Source: Planctomycetota bacterium
GTDB taxonomy: Bacteria; Planctomycetota; Phycisphaerae; Phycisphaerales; SM1A02
Length of the DNA: 64,000 bases
Direction: 5' to 3'
NCBI GenBank assembly: GCA_016873115.1
Contig: VGYB01000001.1
Location: 1-64,000, forward strand
Positions 8,532 through 19,029 of the stretch are shown here, in pieces. Position numbers and translations under genes: made by a program. A model generated the notes under the pieces. That model did no database searches. It had not been told where the DNA came from and was given only the letters and a program-made list of their open reading frames with translations. The first letter of the stretch is position 1, and every line of letters starts with the position of its first letter.

Positions 8532-8598
8532 GGTGTTCTCCGTGAGGGTGCACGCACTGTAGCGAGATCTATCATCCCCGACCCCTCAAGGAACCCCC

Positions 8599-10722
8599 AT
8601 GGCACGCGCGGCTGAGCAGAGTGAGATCGTCGGGACCATCCGCACCCAACTTGAGGAACTCTCCCGCGACCTGTGGTGGACCTGGAATCCCGACGGCAGG
8701 GTCCCCTTCGAGATGCTCGACCCCGTGCTCTGGCGCGCCACCAAGCAGTCGCCGATGCAGGTGCTCGATGGCGTCACGGACGAGCGCATCGCCCTGTGTG
8801 CCAGGGATGACCGTTTCCTGGACGCTCTGGCCAAGGCAGGACGATCGCTGGAGACCTACCACGATGCCGCCACATGGTGGGGCCGCGGTGCGAAGGGGGA
8901 CCTGAAGTCGCTGCGCGTCGCCTACTTCTGCAGCGAGTACGCCGTACATGAGAGCATGCAGCAGTACGCGGGCGGCCTCGGCGTCCTGGCGGGCGACCAC
9001 CTCAAGAGCGCCAGTGACCTCGGCATCAGCCTTTGCGCGGTCGGGCTCCTCTACCGACAGGGCTACTACCTGCAGGAGCTCGCCGAGGATGGCTCCACGC
9101 GCGTCTACTGCCCCGAATACGACTTCGACCGCATGCCGGTCGAGGACACGGGCGAGATCATCGTGTGCCCCGTCGGCTCGAGCCGCGTGAAGGCCAAGGT
9201 CTGGTCAATGAAGGTCGGCCGATCGACCGTCTACCTCCTCGACAGCGATGTCACGGGCAACAGCGACAAGGACCGTGAACTCACTCGCGGGCTCTACCGC
9301 GGCGAGCCGTCGCTGCGCCTGCGCCAGCAGGTGCTGCTGGGCGTGGGCGGCTGCATCGCGCTGCAGCATCTCGATGAGCCGGTGACCGTCTATCACCTCA
9401 ACGAGGGCCACGCCGCGTTCGTGGCGTACCAGCGCATCGCACAGCTCGTCAAGGACGGCATGAAGCCCGCCGACGCGAAGGCCCATGTCAAGGCCACCAC
9501 GGTCTTCACCACGCACACGCCGGTGCCTGCGGGACACGACCGCTACGGCGTCGAGGAGGCTTACGAAGCCCTGCGCCCGGTGCTGCGCCAGGCGCGCATC
9601 GAAGAGGACGAGTTCGCAGCGCTCGGTCGTGAGCGGCCCGATGACTTCCGCGAGCCCATCTGCATGACGGCGATCTGCCTGCGGTTCGCCTCGCGCATCA
9701 ACGGCGTGAGCCAGCTCCACGGTGAGGTCAGCCGCGACATGTGGACGAAGGTCTTTGGCTGCGCCCCCAAGGATGTGCCGATCGGCAGCATCACCAACGG
9801 CGTGCATGCGCGCACCTGGATCGATCCCGACGCGGAGGCGTTCTGGCGCAAGGAGATCAACCTGCGGCTGGACCGCCACACCCCCACCATGGACGGCTGG
9901 GAACTGGCTCTGGGCGTCGATCGCTCGCGCTTCTGGGCGCTGCGCAGCCGATTGCGTGCGCGCCTGGTGCACTTCATCCGCGAGCGGCTCGCTCGCCAGG
10001 CGCTTCGCCGAGGCGAAGGCTCCGCCGGCGTGAACGCGGCCATGCAGGCGTTCTCGCCTGACACGCTCACCATCGGCTTCGCGCGTCGCTTCGCCACCTA
10101 CAAGCGCGCACCGCTCATCTTCCAGGATCTCGAGCGTCTAAGGTCGATCCTCAATGACCCGCGGCGCCCGGTGCAACTGGTCTTCGCAGGCAAGGCCCAC
10201 CCGCGTGATCTCCCGGGCCAGGAGTACGCGCAGCGGATCCACGAGCTCTGCAAGCAGGATGGCCTCTGCGGCAAGGTCGCGCTCATCGAGGAATACGACA
10301 TGGAGGTCGGCCGCATGCTGACCGCGGGAAGCGATGTATGGCTCAACAACCCCCTGCGCCCCTACGAGGCCAGCGGCACCAGCGGCATGAAGCCGCCGAT
10401 GCATGGTGGCATCAACTGCTCGATCCTCGACGGCTGGTGGCCCGAGAGTTTCGACGGGCGCAACGGCTGGGCGATCGGCGACACGCAGCCGATGCAGGAC
10501 CGCGAGGCACAGGACCGCAAGGACTCGCAGTCGCTCTACTCGATCATCGAAGGCGAGATGCGCCGCGAGTTCTACGACCGCGACGGCACCGGTCTGCCGC
10601 AACGCTGGATCGATCGCGCCCTGCAGAGCGCCGCCACGGTGCCACCGATGTTCAACACGCACCGCATGCTCGCGGAGTACCTGCGCGAGGCCTACATCCC
10701 TGCCCACCGCGGCGGGCTTTGA
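8599..10722 (+). CDS. glgP: Alpha-glucan (glycogen/maltodextrin) phosphorylase
   Basis: A 707-residue GT35 phosphorylase that releases glucose-1-phosphate from alpha-1,4-glucans. The N-terminus (LEELSRDLWWTWNPDG) is the DUF3417-type domain of the short bacterial class, followed by VAYFCSEYAVHESMQQYAGGLGVLAGDH. Further marks are YHLNEGHAAF, TTHTPVPAGHDRY and FARRFATYKRAPLI. The PLP-binding Lys is expected in EASGTSGMKPPMHGG near residue 597. AAGGA lies five bases before the ATG, and TATCAT at 8570-8575 could be a -10 element with no good -35. It is convergent with malQ, with which it would process imported or stored maltodextrins. Confidence 0.95.
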   Translation: MARAAEQSEIVGTIRTQLEELSRDLWWTWNPDGRVPFEMLDPVLWRATKQSPMQVLDGVTDERIALCARDDRFLDALAKAGRSLETYHDAATWWGRGAKGDLKSLRVAYFCSEYAVHESMQQYAGGLGVLAGDHLKSASDLGISLCAVGLLYRQGYYLQELAEDGSTRVYCPEYDFDRMPVEDTGEIIVCPVGSSRVKAKVWSMKVGRSTVYLLDSDVTGNSDKDRELTRGLYRGEPSLRLRQQVLLGVGGCIALQHLDEPVTVYHLNEGHAAFVAYQRIAQLVKDGMKPADAKAHVKATTVFTTHTPVPAGHDRYGVEEAYEALRPVLRQARIEEDEFAALGRERPDDFREPICMTAICLRFASRINGVSQLHGEVSRDMWTKVFGCAPKDVPIGSITNGVHARTWIDPDAEAFWRKEINLRLDRHTPTMDGWELALGVDRSRFWALRSRLRARLVHFIRERLARQALRRGEGSAGVNAAMQAFSPDTLTIGFARRFATYKRAPLIFQDLERLRSILNDPRRPVQLVFAGKAHPRDLPGQEYAQRIHELCKQDGLCGKVALIEEYDMEVGRMLTAGSDVWLNNPLRPYEASGTSGMKPPMHGGINCSILDGWWPESFDGRNGWAIGDTQPMQDREAQDRKDSQSLYSIIEGEMRREFYDRDGTGLPQRWIDRALQSAATVPPMFNTHRMLAEYLREAYIPAHRGGL

Positions 10723-10732
10723 TCCCGCCGCG
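10708..10732. terminator. Hairpin between convergent glgP and malQ
   Basis: A perfect nine-base inverted repeat (10708-10716 with 10724-10732) separated by seven bases. It spans the glgP stop codon and ends four bases before the malQ stop. It could terminate or protect both convergent transcripts. No U-run follows on either strand, so this is a stem-loop of possible terminator function rather than a textbook intrinsic terminator. Confidence 0.5.
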
Positions 10733-10735
10733 CGT

Positions 10736-12157
10736 TCAGCGCGCGCCCGCACGCGCGCGACCGGTCAGCACCGCGAGCGCACGGAGTCGAGCGGCCGCAT
10801 CCGGGCGAAGGCTCGCAGCGCCTCGCGACTGCAAGCGCCAGTGCCAGTTGCCACGGGCCGTGCCGGGCAGGTTCATGCGCGCCCTGGCACCCAGGCCGAG
10901 CGCATCCTGCATCGCCACGATCGCCGTGTTCGCCGGGCTCGTGAAGGCCAGCCGGTTGAGCTGCGCCGCCGGATCGGATCCATTCCAACCCATGTAGGCA
11001 CGCGCGCGCGCCTTCGCGGCAGGCTGCAACCGTGCCCACCACCCGACCGTCGTGTCGTTGTCGTGGGTGCCGGGGTAGCACACGCAGTGCCGCGGGTGGC
11101 GATGCGGCGCTTCGCCCGAATCATCACCGCAGAACGCGTTGTGCAGGAGCTTCATCCCCGGCAGGCCGAACTCGTCGCGCAGCGCCACGACCGGCGGCGT
11201 GAGCGCACCCAGGTCCTCGGCGATGAGCGGCAGGCTGCCGAGCGCGCGCTCGATCGCACCGAGCAGTTCACGACCGGGTGCGCGTTTCCAGGTCCCCTGC
11301 CGTGCCGTCTTCGCCGAGCCCGGGACCTCGTACGCATGGAAGAACCCGATGAAGTGGTCGATGCGCACGGCGTCGAATCGCTCGACCGCTGCGCGGACGC
11401 GCTCGATCCACCACCGATACCCGGTCCGCCGATGCTCGCTCCATCGGTAGTGCGGGTGCCCCCAGAGTTGCCCGTCGGCGCTGAAGCCATCGGGTGGCAC
11501 ACCGGTCACGACCGTCGGATGACCGTGTCGATCAAGCCGGAAGAGCGACGGATTCGACTGCACATCGGCGGAGTCGAGCGGGACGAAGATCGGCAGGTCG
11601 CCGAGCAGCCGGATGCCCCTTGCCGCAGCGGCCTGCTTGAGCTCGGTCCACTGGGCATCGAAGGTGAACTGCAGGAACGCATGCAGCCCGTGTTCGTCCT
11701 TCATGAATGTGCGCCAGCCCGGCAGCCAGAAGCGCTGCCGCCGTTCGAACGCCTTGAAGGACGAGGAGCGCAGCCCACCCTTGCGCCGGAATGCCTCGAA
11801 CGCCCGCTCGAACCACGGCCACTTGGCCGCGCGGGCCGCGGCGTACCGGCTCGGGCCACGGGCCAGTGCAGGAGCCGCACGCAGCGCCGACCGCGGCAGC
11901 AGTCGATCGCGCACCAAGCCATCGATCGAGATGAAGAGCGGTTCGCCGGCGAACGAACTCGTGCTCGCATACGGCGAGTCGCCAGGGCCGATCGGACCCA
12001 CCGGGAGCATCTGCCACCAGGTCAAGCCGGTGCGCGCCATCCACGCGAGTGCGTCGTGTGCACCGGGCCCCATGTCACCCACACCGAACGCACCGGGCAC
12101 GCTCGACAGGTGCAGCAGCACGCCACCTGTCCGCGCGGCGAAGATCGATGGCATCAT
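10736..12157 (-). CDS. malQ: 4-alpha-glucanotransferase (amylomaltase)
   Basis: A 473-residue GH77 enzyme that transfers maltosyl units between alpha-1,4-glucans. Family landmarks: GGVLLHLSSVPGAFGVGDMG at the start, the PVGPIGPGDSPYASTSSFAG loop, RLLGDLPIFV, the nucleophile Asp in AVRIDHFIGF, the acid/base Glu in PLIAEDLGALTP, and the third acid in YPGTHDNDT. I chose the ATG at 12157 because it overlaps the stop of the upstream amylase as ATGA; the frame stays open to 12370 only as a shadow of that gene. It probably supplies longer chains to the convergent phosphorylase. Confidence 0.95.
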   Translation of the reverse strand: MMPSIFAARTGGVLLHLSSVPGAFGVGDMGPGAHDALAWMARTGLTWWQMLPVGPIGPGDSPYASTSSFAGEPLFISIDGLVRDRLLPRSALRAAPALARGPSRYAAARAAKWPWFERAFEAFRRKGGLRSSSFKAFERRQRFWLPGWRTFMKDEHGLHAFLQFTFDAQWTELKQAAAARGIRLLGDLPIFVPLDSADVQSNPSLFRLDRHGHPTVVTGVPPDGFSADGQLWGHPHYRWSEHRRTGYRWWIERVRAAVERFDAVRIDHFIGFFHAYEVPGSAKTARQGTWKRAPGRELLGAIERALGSLPLIAEDLGALTPPVVALRDEFGLPGMKLLHNAFCGDDSGEAPHRHPRHCVCYPGTHDNDTTVGWWARLQPAAKARARAYMGWNGSDPAAQLNRLAFTSPANTAIVAMQDALGLGARARMNLPGTARGNWHWRLQSRGAASLRPDAAARLRALAVLTGRARAGAR

Positions 12158-14550
12158 CGCGCCTGCCTCCAGACCCGCGCACCGACAGCGGGGATCGAGA
12201 TCGCGTCGATCGAGCGGCCATCGATGGATGGATCGCTGTCGAACACGAGCTCCCATGCACCCCGTACATGGTCGCCGAATGCCGCATCCGGTGCCGCCCG
12301 CTGCACGCGACCCGATCCATTCACGACAACCAGCAGCCGCTCGGAGCCATCCTCGCGCAGCCAGCCCCACAGATCGCGCTCGTCATCCACGAGCACCGTG
12401 GTGAACGAACCGGTGCGCAGGGCCGGATGGGCATTCCTCAGTGCGATCACCCGCTGGTACCAACTGAACTGCTGCGCATCGACTGCATCCTCGGCCAGTG
12501 CATAGGGCTCAAGGTCCGTCCACAGCATCGGCTTGCGGTTGGTGGGGTCGTCGGCTCCGTACATGCCGACCTCATCGCCGTAATAGACCATCGGTGCACC
12601 AGGATGGGTCATCTGGATCAGCGCGGCCAGCCGCATGCGCGCGTACTCCGCGGCTCCTGGCTTCGTACCCAGGTACGACGCGTTCTCCTGCTCGCGACTG
12701 CCGGTCTTGAAGGCGAGATCGCGGTTCAGGAGCATGCTCGCCAATCGATCGGTGTCGTGGCTGTCGTACAGGTTCTGCGCAACGTAGGTGACCTGATCCG
12801 CGTAGGAACGCCGCAACTCGGCGAGCCTGCCATCCATCTCGCTCACGGGAATCGCCTCCTTGCCCTTCGCGATCCACGGCAGCACGGCCTTCGCGAACGG
12901 ATAGTTCATGAGCGCATCGAAGCAGCGGCCATCGACCCACTCCGGCTCGACCGTCCAGATCTCGCCCACGATGTACGCCTGCGGATTGATCGATCGAACA
13001 TGCGCACACCACTCGCGCCAGAAGCCGATCGGTATCTCTTGCGGGACATCGAGCCGCCAGCCATCCACGCCATCACTCGGGTCGCCATCACCATCGGGAT
13101 CCATCCATCGCCGCGTCAGGTCCATCAGGTGCTTGCGCAGCGATGCGCTCGCCAAACCGTCCTTGTCCTTGCGGAAGGCCGGCAACTCCCCGAAGCCCCC
13201 CCAACCCTGGTACACGAACGGCTCCCACGAGGTGATCTCGAACCAGTCCGCGAAGCGGCTCGCCTTGCCCTTCGCCTGCACATCCCTGAAGGCCGGGTGG
13301 CCGGTGCCCACGTGGTTGAAGACGCCGTCGATGATGACCCGCATGCCCATCGATTTCGCTTCCTTGAGGAACTCGAGGAAGAGCCGATCGGACGGCGTCC
13401 AGGTCCACGTCGATGGATCGAGCAGGTCCTCCTTCGCCTCGGCCACGGCGTAATCGCCCTTCACGCCGAAGTGCTCATCGACATGAAGGTGGTTCATGGT
13501 GTCGTACTTGTGGGCCGTGCGCGCCTGGAAGATCGGGTTGAGGTAGATCGCATTGATCCCCAGCGACTTCAGGTAGGGCAGCGCCCAGCGCAGCCCCTGC
13601 AGATCGCCGCCGTACTTGCGCGAGAACACGAAGTGGTTGAAGAAGGTCTGGCCATCCTTCCCTTCCCACTCGCTCGGCTCGTACCACGAGCTACGCCACG
13701 GCCGCACGGGCTGCGGGTCGTTCGCCGCATCGCCGTTGCGGAAGCGTTCAGGAAAGACCTGGTACCAGATCGCGTGCTTGGCCCAGTCAGGCGTGGAGAA
13801 GGTCGGCGCGGGTGCCAGCGAATAGGTCATGGGATCTCGTACGGTCATGGTTCCATCGGTGAAGAGAAAGGTGTACTGCGTTCCGCGTGGTGCCGTCAGG
13901 CAGCCTGACCACCAGGCGAAGGCGCCTCGAGTCGTCTCGGGCGAAAGGTCGATCCAGTCCACGCCATCGGCGGCCACGCGCACGCGCTCCACATCGTGTG
14001 CCAAGGTACGCACGCGCAACCGGACGCTGCCATCGGCGAGCGCGCTGGCACCCAAGAGGGTCCTCGGATCGTGGAGGATCGCGGCTGCCTCGATGCGGCC
14101 ATCGCCGCGCACCCCGTGCGCCGACTGCAGCGCGGCCTGCGCGCCCAGTCTCAGCACCGAATTGAATCCGCCGTACCCATCGGGCTCACGGTCATCATTC
14201 GCCGGATCGGCAATCCACTCGGAACGGCCGCCGCGTGACTGCACGAACTTGTAGCGCACCGTGCCGTCGACACCGATGCGCGCACGCCACACGCCATCGG
14301 GGCCGCGCTGCATCGGGATGGCCGTCGCATTCCAGCGATTGAAGTCCCCCGCCACGGTCATCGAGTCCACGGGCGCACGCGGCCGGTACGACAGCTCGAC
14401 CTCCCACACACCGTCGGGTCTGCGCTTGGCATCGATCGACTTCGGCAGGCTCGGCGCAGCGACCTCACTCGTGGCCATCGGCACCTGCGGCGGGAATGGC
14501 GGAGTCACCATGCCGCAGCCGAGAGCGATGATGAACGACCGTGGGTGCAT
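12154..14550 (-). CDS. GH13 alpha-amylase/neopullulanase-type lipoprotein with N-terminal starch-binding domain
   Basis: A 798-residue enzyme. The N-terminus FIIALGCGM contains a lipobox, so it is likely a lipid-anchored envelope protein. Residues 45-105 look like a CBM48/AMPK-type glucan-binding domain (MTVAGDFNRWN). The GH13 barrel follows with region I VIIDGVFNHVG, the nucleophile Asp in DGWRLDVPQEI, the acid/base Glu in YIVGEIW, and the third acid in YDSHDTDR. It would cut starch or maltodextrins outside the cytoplasm to feed the divergent ABC importer. AGGA precedes the ATG. Only 22 bases separate its start from that of the importer fusion gene, so promoters must lie inside the opposing coding sequences. 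Confidence 0.9.
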   Translation of the reverse strand: MHPRSFIIALGCGMVTPPFPPQVPMATSEVAAPSLPKSIDAKRRPDGVWEVELSYRPRAPVDSMTVAGDFNRWNATAIPMQRGPDGVWRARIGVDGTVRYKFVQSRGGRSEWIADPANDDREPDGYGGFNSVLRLGAQAALQSAHGVRGDGRIEAAAILHDPRTLLGASALADGSVRLRVRTLAHDVERVRVAADGVDWIDLSPETTRGAFAWWSGCLTAPRGTQYTFLFTDGTMTVRDPMTYSLAPAPTFSTPDWAKHAIWYQVFPERFRNGDAANDPQPVRPWRSSWYEPSEWEGKDGQTFFNHFVFSRKYGGDLQGLRWALPYLKSLGINAIYLNPIFQARTAHKYDTMNHLHVDEHFGVKGDYAVAEAKEDLLDPSTWTWTPSDRLFLEFLKEAKSMGMRVIIDGVFNHVGTGHPAFRDVQAKGKASRFADWFEITSWEPFVYQGWGGFGELPAFRKDKDGLASASLRKHLMDLTRRWMDPDGDGDPSDGVDGWRLDVPQEIPIGFWREWCAHVRSINPQAYIVGEIWTVEPEWVDGRCFDALMNYPFAKAVLPWIAKGKEAIPVSEMDGRLAELRRSYADQVTYVAQNLYDSHDTDRLASMLLNRDLAFKTGSREQENASYLGTKPGAAEYARMRLAALIQMTHPGAPMVYYGDEVGMYGADDPTNRKPMLWTDLEPYALAEDAVDAQQFSWYQRVIALRNAHPALRTGSFTTVLVDDERDLWGWLREDGSERLLVVVNGSGRVQRAAPDAAFGDHVRGAWELVFDSDPSIDGRSIDAISIPAVGARVWRQAR

Positions 14551-14572
14551 GCGGGGTTCCTATACTAGATCG

Positions 14573-17008
14573 ATGCTCCGCCGTGGTCGCACGAGTCCTG
14601 GCTCATGGCTGCGCCGCGGGGCCATGACCGTCGTCGGACTCGTCATCGCGTGGGCGTTCCTCCATGTCGCCGTGCGCGAATGGGACCGCGCTGGCGGCGC
14701 CGACGGCCGTACCGAACTGATCGTCATGCACTGGTCCGGCGACGGCGGCCAGGAAGAGGACCAGATCGTCGATGCGAGCCTGCGCGCCTTCGAGCAAGCC
14801 AACCCCGGCATCCGGGTTCGCCGCGTCAACCCCGGCGATGCCGGGAGCTTCTACACCAAGCTGATGACGATGCTCGCCGCCGGCGAACCACCGGATGTCT
14901 TCTATGTCGGCAACGAGCGCGTACCGAGCTTCGCGGACATCGGGCTCATCCGGCCGCTCGAGCCGTTTCTGGAGGCGGACCGCGCAGCCGGCGATCCAAC
15001 GGCCATCGATCTGGCAGACTTCTTCCCTGCGACCGTCGACGCCTTTCGCTTCGACGGCGCGACGAGCGGCAAGGGCGCGCTCTACGGGATTCCCAAGGAT
15101 TTCACGACCGTCGGCTTCTACCTGAACCTCGATCTCTTCGAGCGCGCGGGCGTGGCCGTGCCCGGGAACGATTGGACCTGGGACGACTTCCTCGCGGCGG
15201 CCCGCGCCATCGGCCGGCTCCCCGATGCCACCGGCAGCGAGTTCGTGACATGGGCGGCGATGCTGCGCGCCTACCTCATGACCGAGGGCGTCGATGTGAA
15301 GGGTGCCGACTTTGACCAGATCACGATCGAGGATCCGCGTGCCGTCGCAGCACTCGAACGCCTGCGCGCCTGGCGCCACGACGAGGACAACACGCTCACG
15401 AGCGGCAAGAGCAAGATCGCCACCGGTTCGAGCGTCTTCCTCTCGGGCAAGGTGGGCATGGCGGGTCCGTTCGGTCGCTGGGTCGTACCCAGCTACCGCA
15501 AGATCCCCCCGGCAGGGACACCCGGCGGGTTCCGATGGGACTTCCGCCCCCTGCCGCGCGGCGCGGTCGCCTCCAACATCGTGCTCACGGTCTCCTGGAG
15601 CATCGCCTCGCGCAGCAAGCACCCCGACGAGGCCTGGAAGCTCGTGAAGTGGATGACCGATGACCGCAGCCAGCGTGACTTGGCGAGGCTCGGGTTGGCG
15701 ATCCCCACGCGCAAGGCCGCGGCGATGGGACCGGAGTTCAGCGATCCCACCCAGGAGCCCGCGAACGATGCGGGCTATCTCCTCGCCGCCGAGCGGGCGC
15801 AGGTCGTGGAGTGGCCGGTCAATCCGCAGTTCGAATCGCTCTTCGCCAGCACGATGGATGCCGCGCTCAAGACCGGCACGATCAGCGTGCGCGAGGCGAT
15901 CGACACCTTCCTGCGCGACTGGCGGAGCGAGAGCCAGTCGCCCCTGGCGAAGGCCGACCTCGCGCCGATGCCGTGGCGGAACCTGGCCACGATCGGGTTC
16001 ACCATGGCCGCCGGTGCGGCCGCATGGTTCGTATGGTGGGCGCGCCGATCACGGGCCACGCAGGCCCATCGCAGCGAGGAACGCGCGGGCTGGCTGCTTG
16101 CCTCGCCGTGGGTCATCGGCTTCCTGGCATTCATGGCGTTCCCCGTCGTGATGAGCCTCTTGCTCTCGCTTGCACGCTGGAAGGGCGTGAGCACGCTCGA
16201 GGAAGCGGAGTTCGCCGGCTTGGCCAACTACGAGCGCCTGCTCACCGACGACGCACGGTTGCGGACCTCGCTGCGCGTCACGCTGTACTACGCGCTCATT
16301 GCGGTACCGCTGGGACAGGCGATCGCGCTTGGCGCCGCGATGCTCATGAACCTCAAGGTTCGCGGCATCGCGCTCTGGCGCGCAGCGTGGTACCTCCCGA
16401 GCGTCCTTGCGGGTGTCGGCGTGAGTGTCCTCTGGCGCTGGGTGTTCGATCCCGACGGCGGCCTCATGAACCGCATGCTCGGTGCCGTCATCGGGGCGAC
16501 GGATGCCGTGCTGGCGTGGTTCGGCGCCGGCCCGACCGGCCTCGTCCCACCGGAGTGGTTCGAGGCCGACGCCGCCGTGTGGGGCGCACCGGCCTTCGCC
16601 ATCATGAGCTTCTGGTTCATGGGCGGCACGATGATGGTCTACCTCGCCGGCCTGCAGCAGGTACCGGCCGATCTGCACGAAGCCGCCTCGATCGATGGTG
16701 CCGGTCGCCTGCGCCGATTCGTCAGCGTGACGCTGCCGATGCTCAGCCCCGTCATCCTCTTCAATGTGATCATGGCGGTCATCGGCAGCTTCCAGGTCTT
16801 CACGCAGGCGTTCGTGATGACCGGCGGCGACCCCAACAACCTCACGCGCTTCTATGTGCTCTACCTGTACAACCAGGCCTTCGAGTTCTACGAGATGGGC
16901 TATGCGAGCGCGATGGCGTGGCTGCTCCTGGCCATCGTGCTCGTCCTGACGGTGATCCTCATGCGCACGAGCGCGCGCTTGGTCCATCACGAGGGGGCAC
17001 CTCGATGA
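14573..17008 (+). CDS. ABC sugar importer: binding protein fused to MalF-type permease
   Basis: An 811-residue fusion. Residues 15-34 form a signal-anchor helix. Residues 47-455 look like a CUT1 solute-binding protein ([55 protein letters not shown]). A helix at about 467-488 follows, and then a six-helix MalF-type permease ([20 protein letters not shown]) whose ATPase-contact EAA loop [15 protein letters not shown] lies near residue 702. The binding protein would thus be tethered at both ends in the membrane. I chose the ATG at 14573 because it starts the anchor helix. The stop overlaps the next permease gene by ATGA. Maltodextrin is inferred as substrate from the neighbouring glucan enzymes. 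Confidence 0.9.
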   Translation: MLRRGRTSPGSWLRRGAMTVVGLVIAWAFLHVAVREWDRAGGADGRTELIVMHWSGDGGQEEDQIVDASLRAFEQANPGIRVRRVNPGDAGSFYTKLMTMLAAGEPPDVFYVGNERVPSFADIGLIRPLEPFLEADRAAGDPTAIDLADFFPATVDAFRFDGATSGKGALYGIPKDFTTVGFYLNLDLFERAGVAVPGNDWTWDDFLAAARAIGRLPDATGSEFVTWAAMLRAYLMTEGVDVKGADFDQITIEDPRAVAALERLRAWRHDEDNTLTSGKSKIATGSSVFLSGKVGMAGPFGRWVVPSYRKIPPAGTPGGFRWDFRPLPRGAVASNIVLTVSWSIASRSKHPDEAWKLVKWMTDDRSQRDLARLGLAIPTRKAAAMGPEFSDPTQEPANDAGYLLAAERAQVVEWPVNPQFESLFASTMDAALKTGTISVREAIDTFLRDWRSESQSPLAKADLAPMPWRNLATIGFTMAAGAAAWFVWWARRSRATQAHRSEERAGWLLASPWVIGFLAFMAFPVVMSLLLSLARWKGVSTLEEAEFAGLANYERLLTDDARLRTSLRVTLYYALIAVPLGQAIALGAAMLMNLKVRGIALWRAAWYLPSVLAGVGVSVLWRWVFDPDGGLMNRMLGAVIGATDAVLAWFGAGPTGLVPPEWFEADAAVWGAPAFAIMSFWFMGGTMMVYLAGLQQVPADLHEAASIDGAGRLRRFVSVTLPMLSPVILFNVIMAVIGSFQVFTQAFVMTGGDPNNLTRFYVLYLYNQAFEFYEMGYASAMAWLLLAIVLVLTVILMRTSARLVHHEGAPR

Positions 17009-17865
17009 CCTGGCTCCGCCCCTGGTTGCAGTCCGCCCTGCTTGCCGCAGGCTCGGTCGTCTTCCTCTTCCCGCTCTGGTGGATGGTGGTCGTGAGCCTC
17101 GAGACCCCCAAGCGCGCCGGTGCGGCCATGACGGGCCAGGATGGCGTGGCGCTGTGGCCCGCCGATCCGCAGTGGGGCAACTACGCCGAGGCGCTTGCCG
17201 AGATGGGCAGCGTGCCGTGGGTCGGGTTCGTCAACGCGCTGGCGAATTCCATCGTGGTGACCACGCTGGTCGTGATCGGCACCGTGCTCAGCAGCAGCCT
17301 GGTCGGCTTCGCCTTCGCGCGCCTGCGCTGGCGCGGACGCGGGGCGCTCTTCACGCTGATGCTCGCCACGATGATGCTTCCCGGGCAGGTCACGCTGATC
17401 CCGCTCTTTCTCCTCTTCCGTGGCCTGGGCTGGATCGACACGATCCTGCCGCTCGCGGTGCCGGCCTTCTTCGGCAACGCCTTCTTCATCTTCATGTACC
17501 GGCAGTTCATCCTGCAGGTCCCGGAGAGCCTCGTCGAGGCCGCCAAGGTCGACGGGCAGGGATGGCTGGGCATCTGGTGGACCGTGATCCTGCCGCTGTG
17601 CCGCCCGGTCACGGCGATCTGCGCGGTCTTCACCTTCATCGGGACCTGGAACGACTTCATGGGTCCGCTCGTCTACCTGCACGCGGAGGAGCAGTCCACG
17701 CTCGCCGTTGCACTCAACAGCTTCCGCAACCAGTACGGCGGGCTCGACGATGTGCACCTGCTCATGGCGGCGAGCCTCGTCACCATGCTCCCCTGCATCC
17801 TTCTCTTCATCGCGGCCCAGCGGCAGTTCGTCGAAGGACTCGCCCGCGGCGCCGTCAAGGGCTGA
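17005..17865 (+). CDS. ABC sugar importer, MalG-type permease
   Basis: A 286-residue inner-membrane protein with about six helices. The EAA loop [21 protein letters not shown] (given in part) lies near residue 180 and docks the ATPase. The C-terminus ([15 protein letters not shown]) is typical of the MalG branch of CUT1 importers. It overlaps the fused binding-protein/MalF gene by ATGA and ends 14 bases before the ATPase gene, so the three form one transport operon. The pairing fits the usual two different permease subunits with a homodimeric ATPase. Confidence 0.93.
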   Translation: MTWLRPWLQSALLAAGSVVFLFPLWWMVVVSLETPKRAGAAMTGQDGVALWPADPQWGNYAEALAEMGSVPWVGFVNALANSIVVTTLVVIGTVLSSSLVGFAFARLRWRGRGALFTLMLATMMLPGQVTLIPLFLLFRGLGWIDTILPLAVPAFFGNAFFIFMYRQFILQVPESLVEAAKVDGQGWLGIWWTVILPLCRPVTAICAVFTFIGTWNDFMGPLVYLHAEEQSTLAVALNSFRNQYGGLDDVHLLMAASLVTMLPCILLFIAAQRQFVEGLARGAVKG

Positions 17866-17879
17866 CACGAAAGGCAATC

Positions 17880-19004
<1,125 letters not shown>

Positions 19005-19029
19005 TCGGCGCTCAGGCCACGGATGCAGC

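Noticed and set aside
6450-8615. A 721-codon open frame on the plus strand
   Set aside because: It lies antisense to four well-supported minus-strand genes. Long antisense frames are expected in DNA this rich in GC, and the translation has no recognisable domain.
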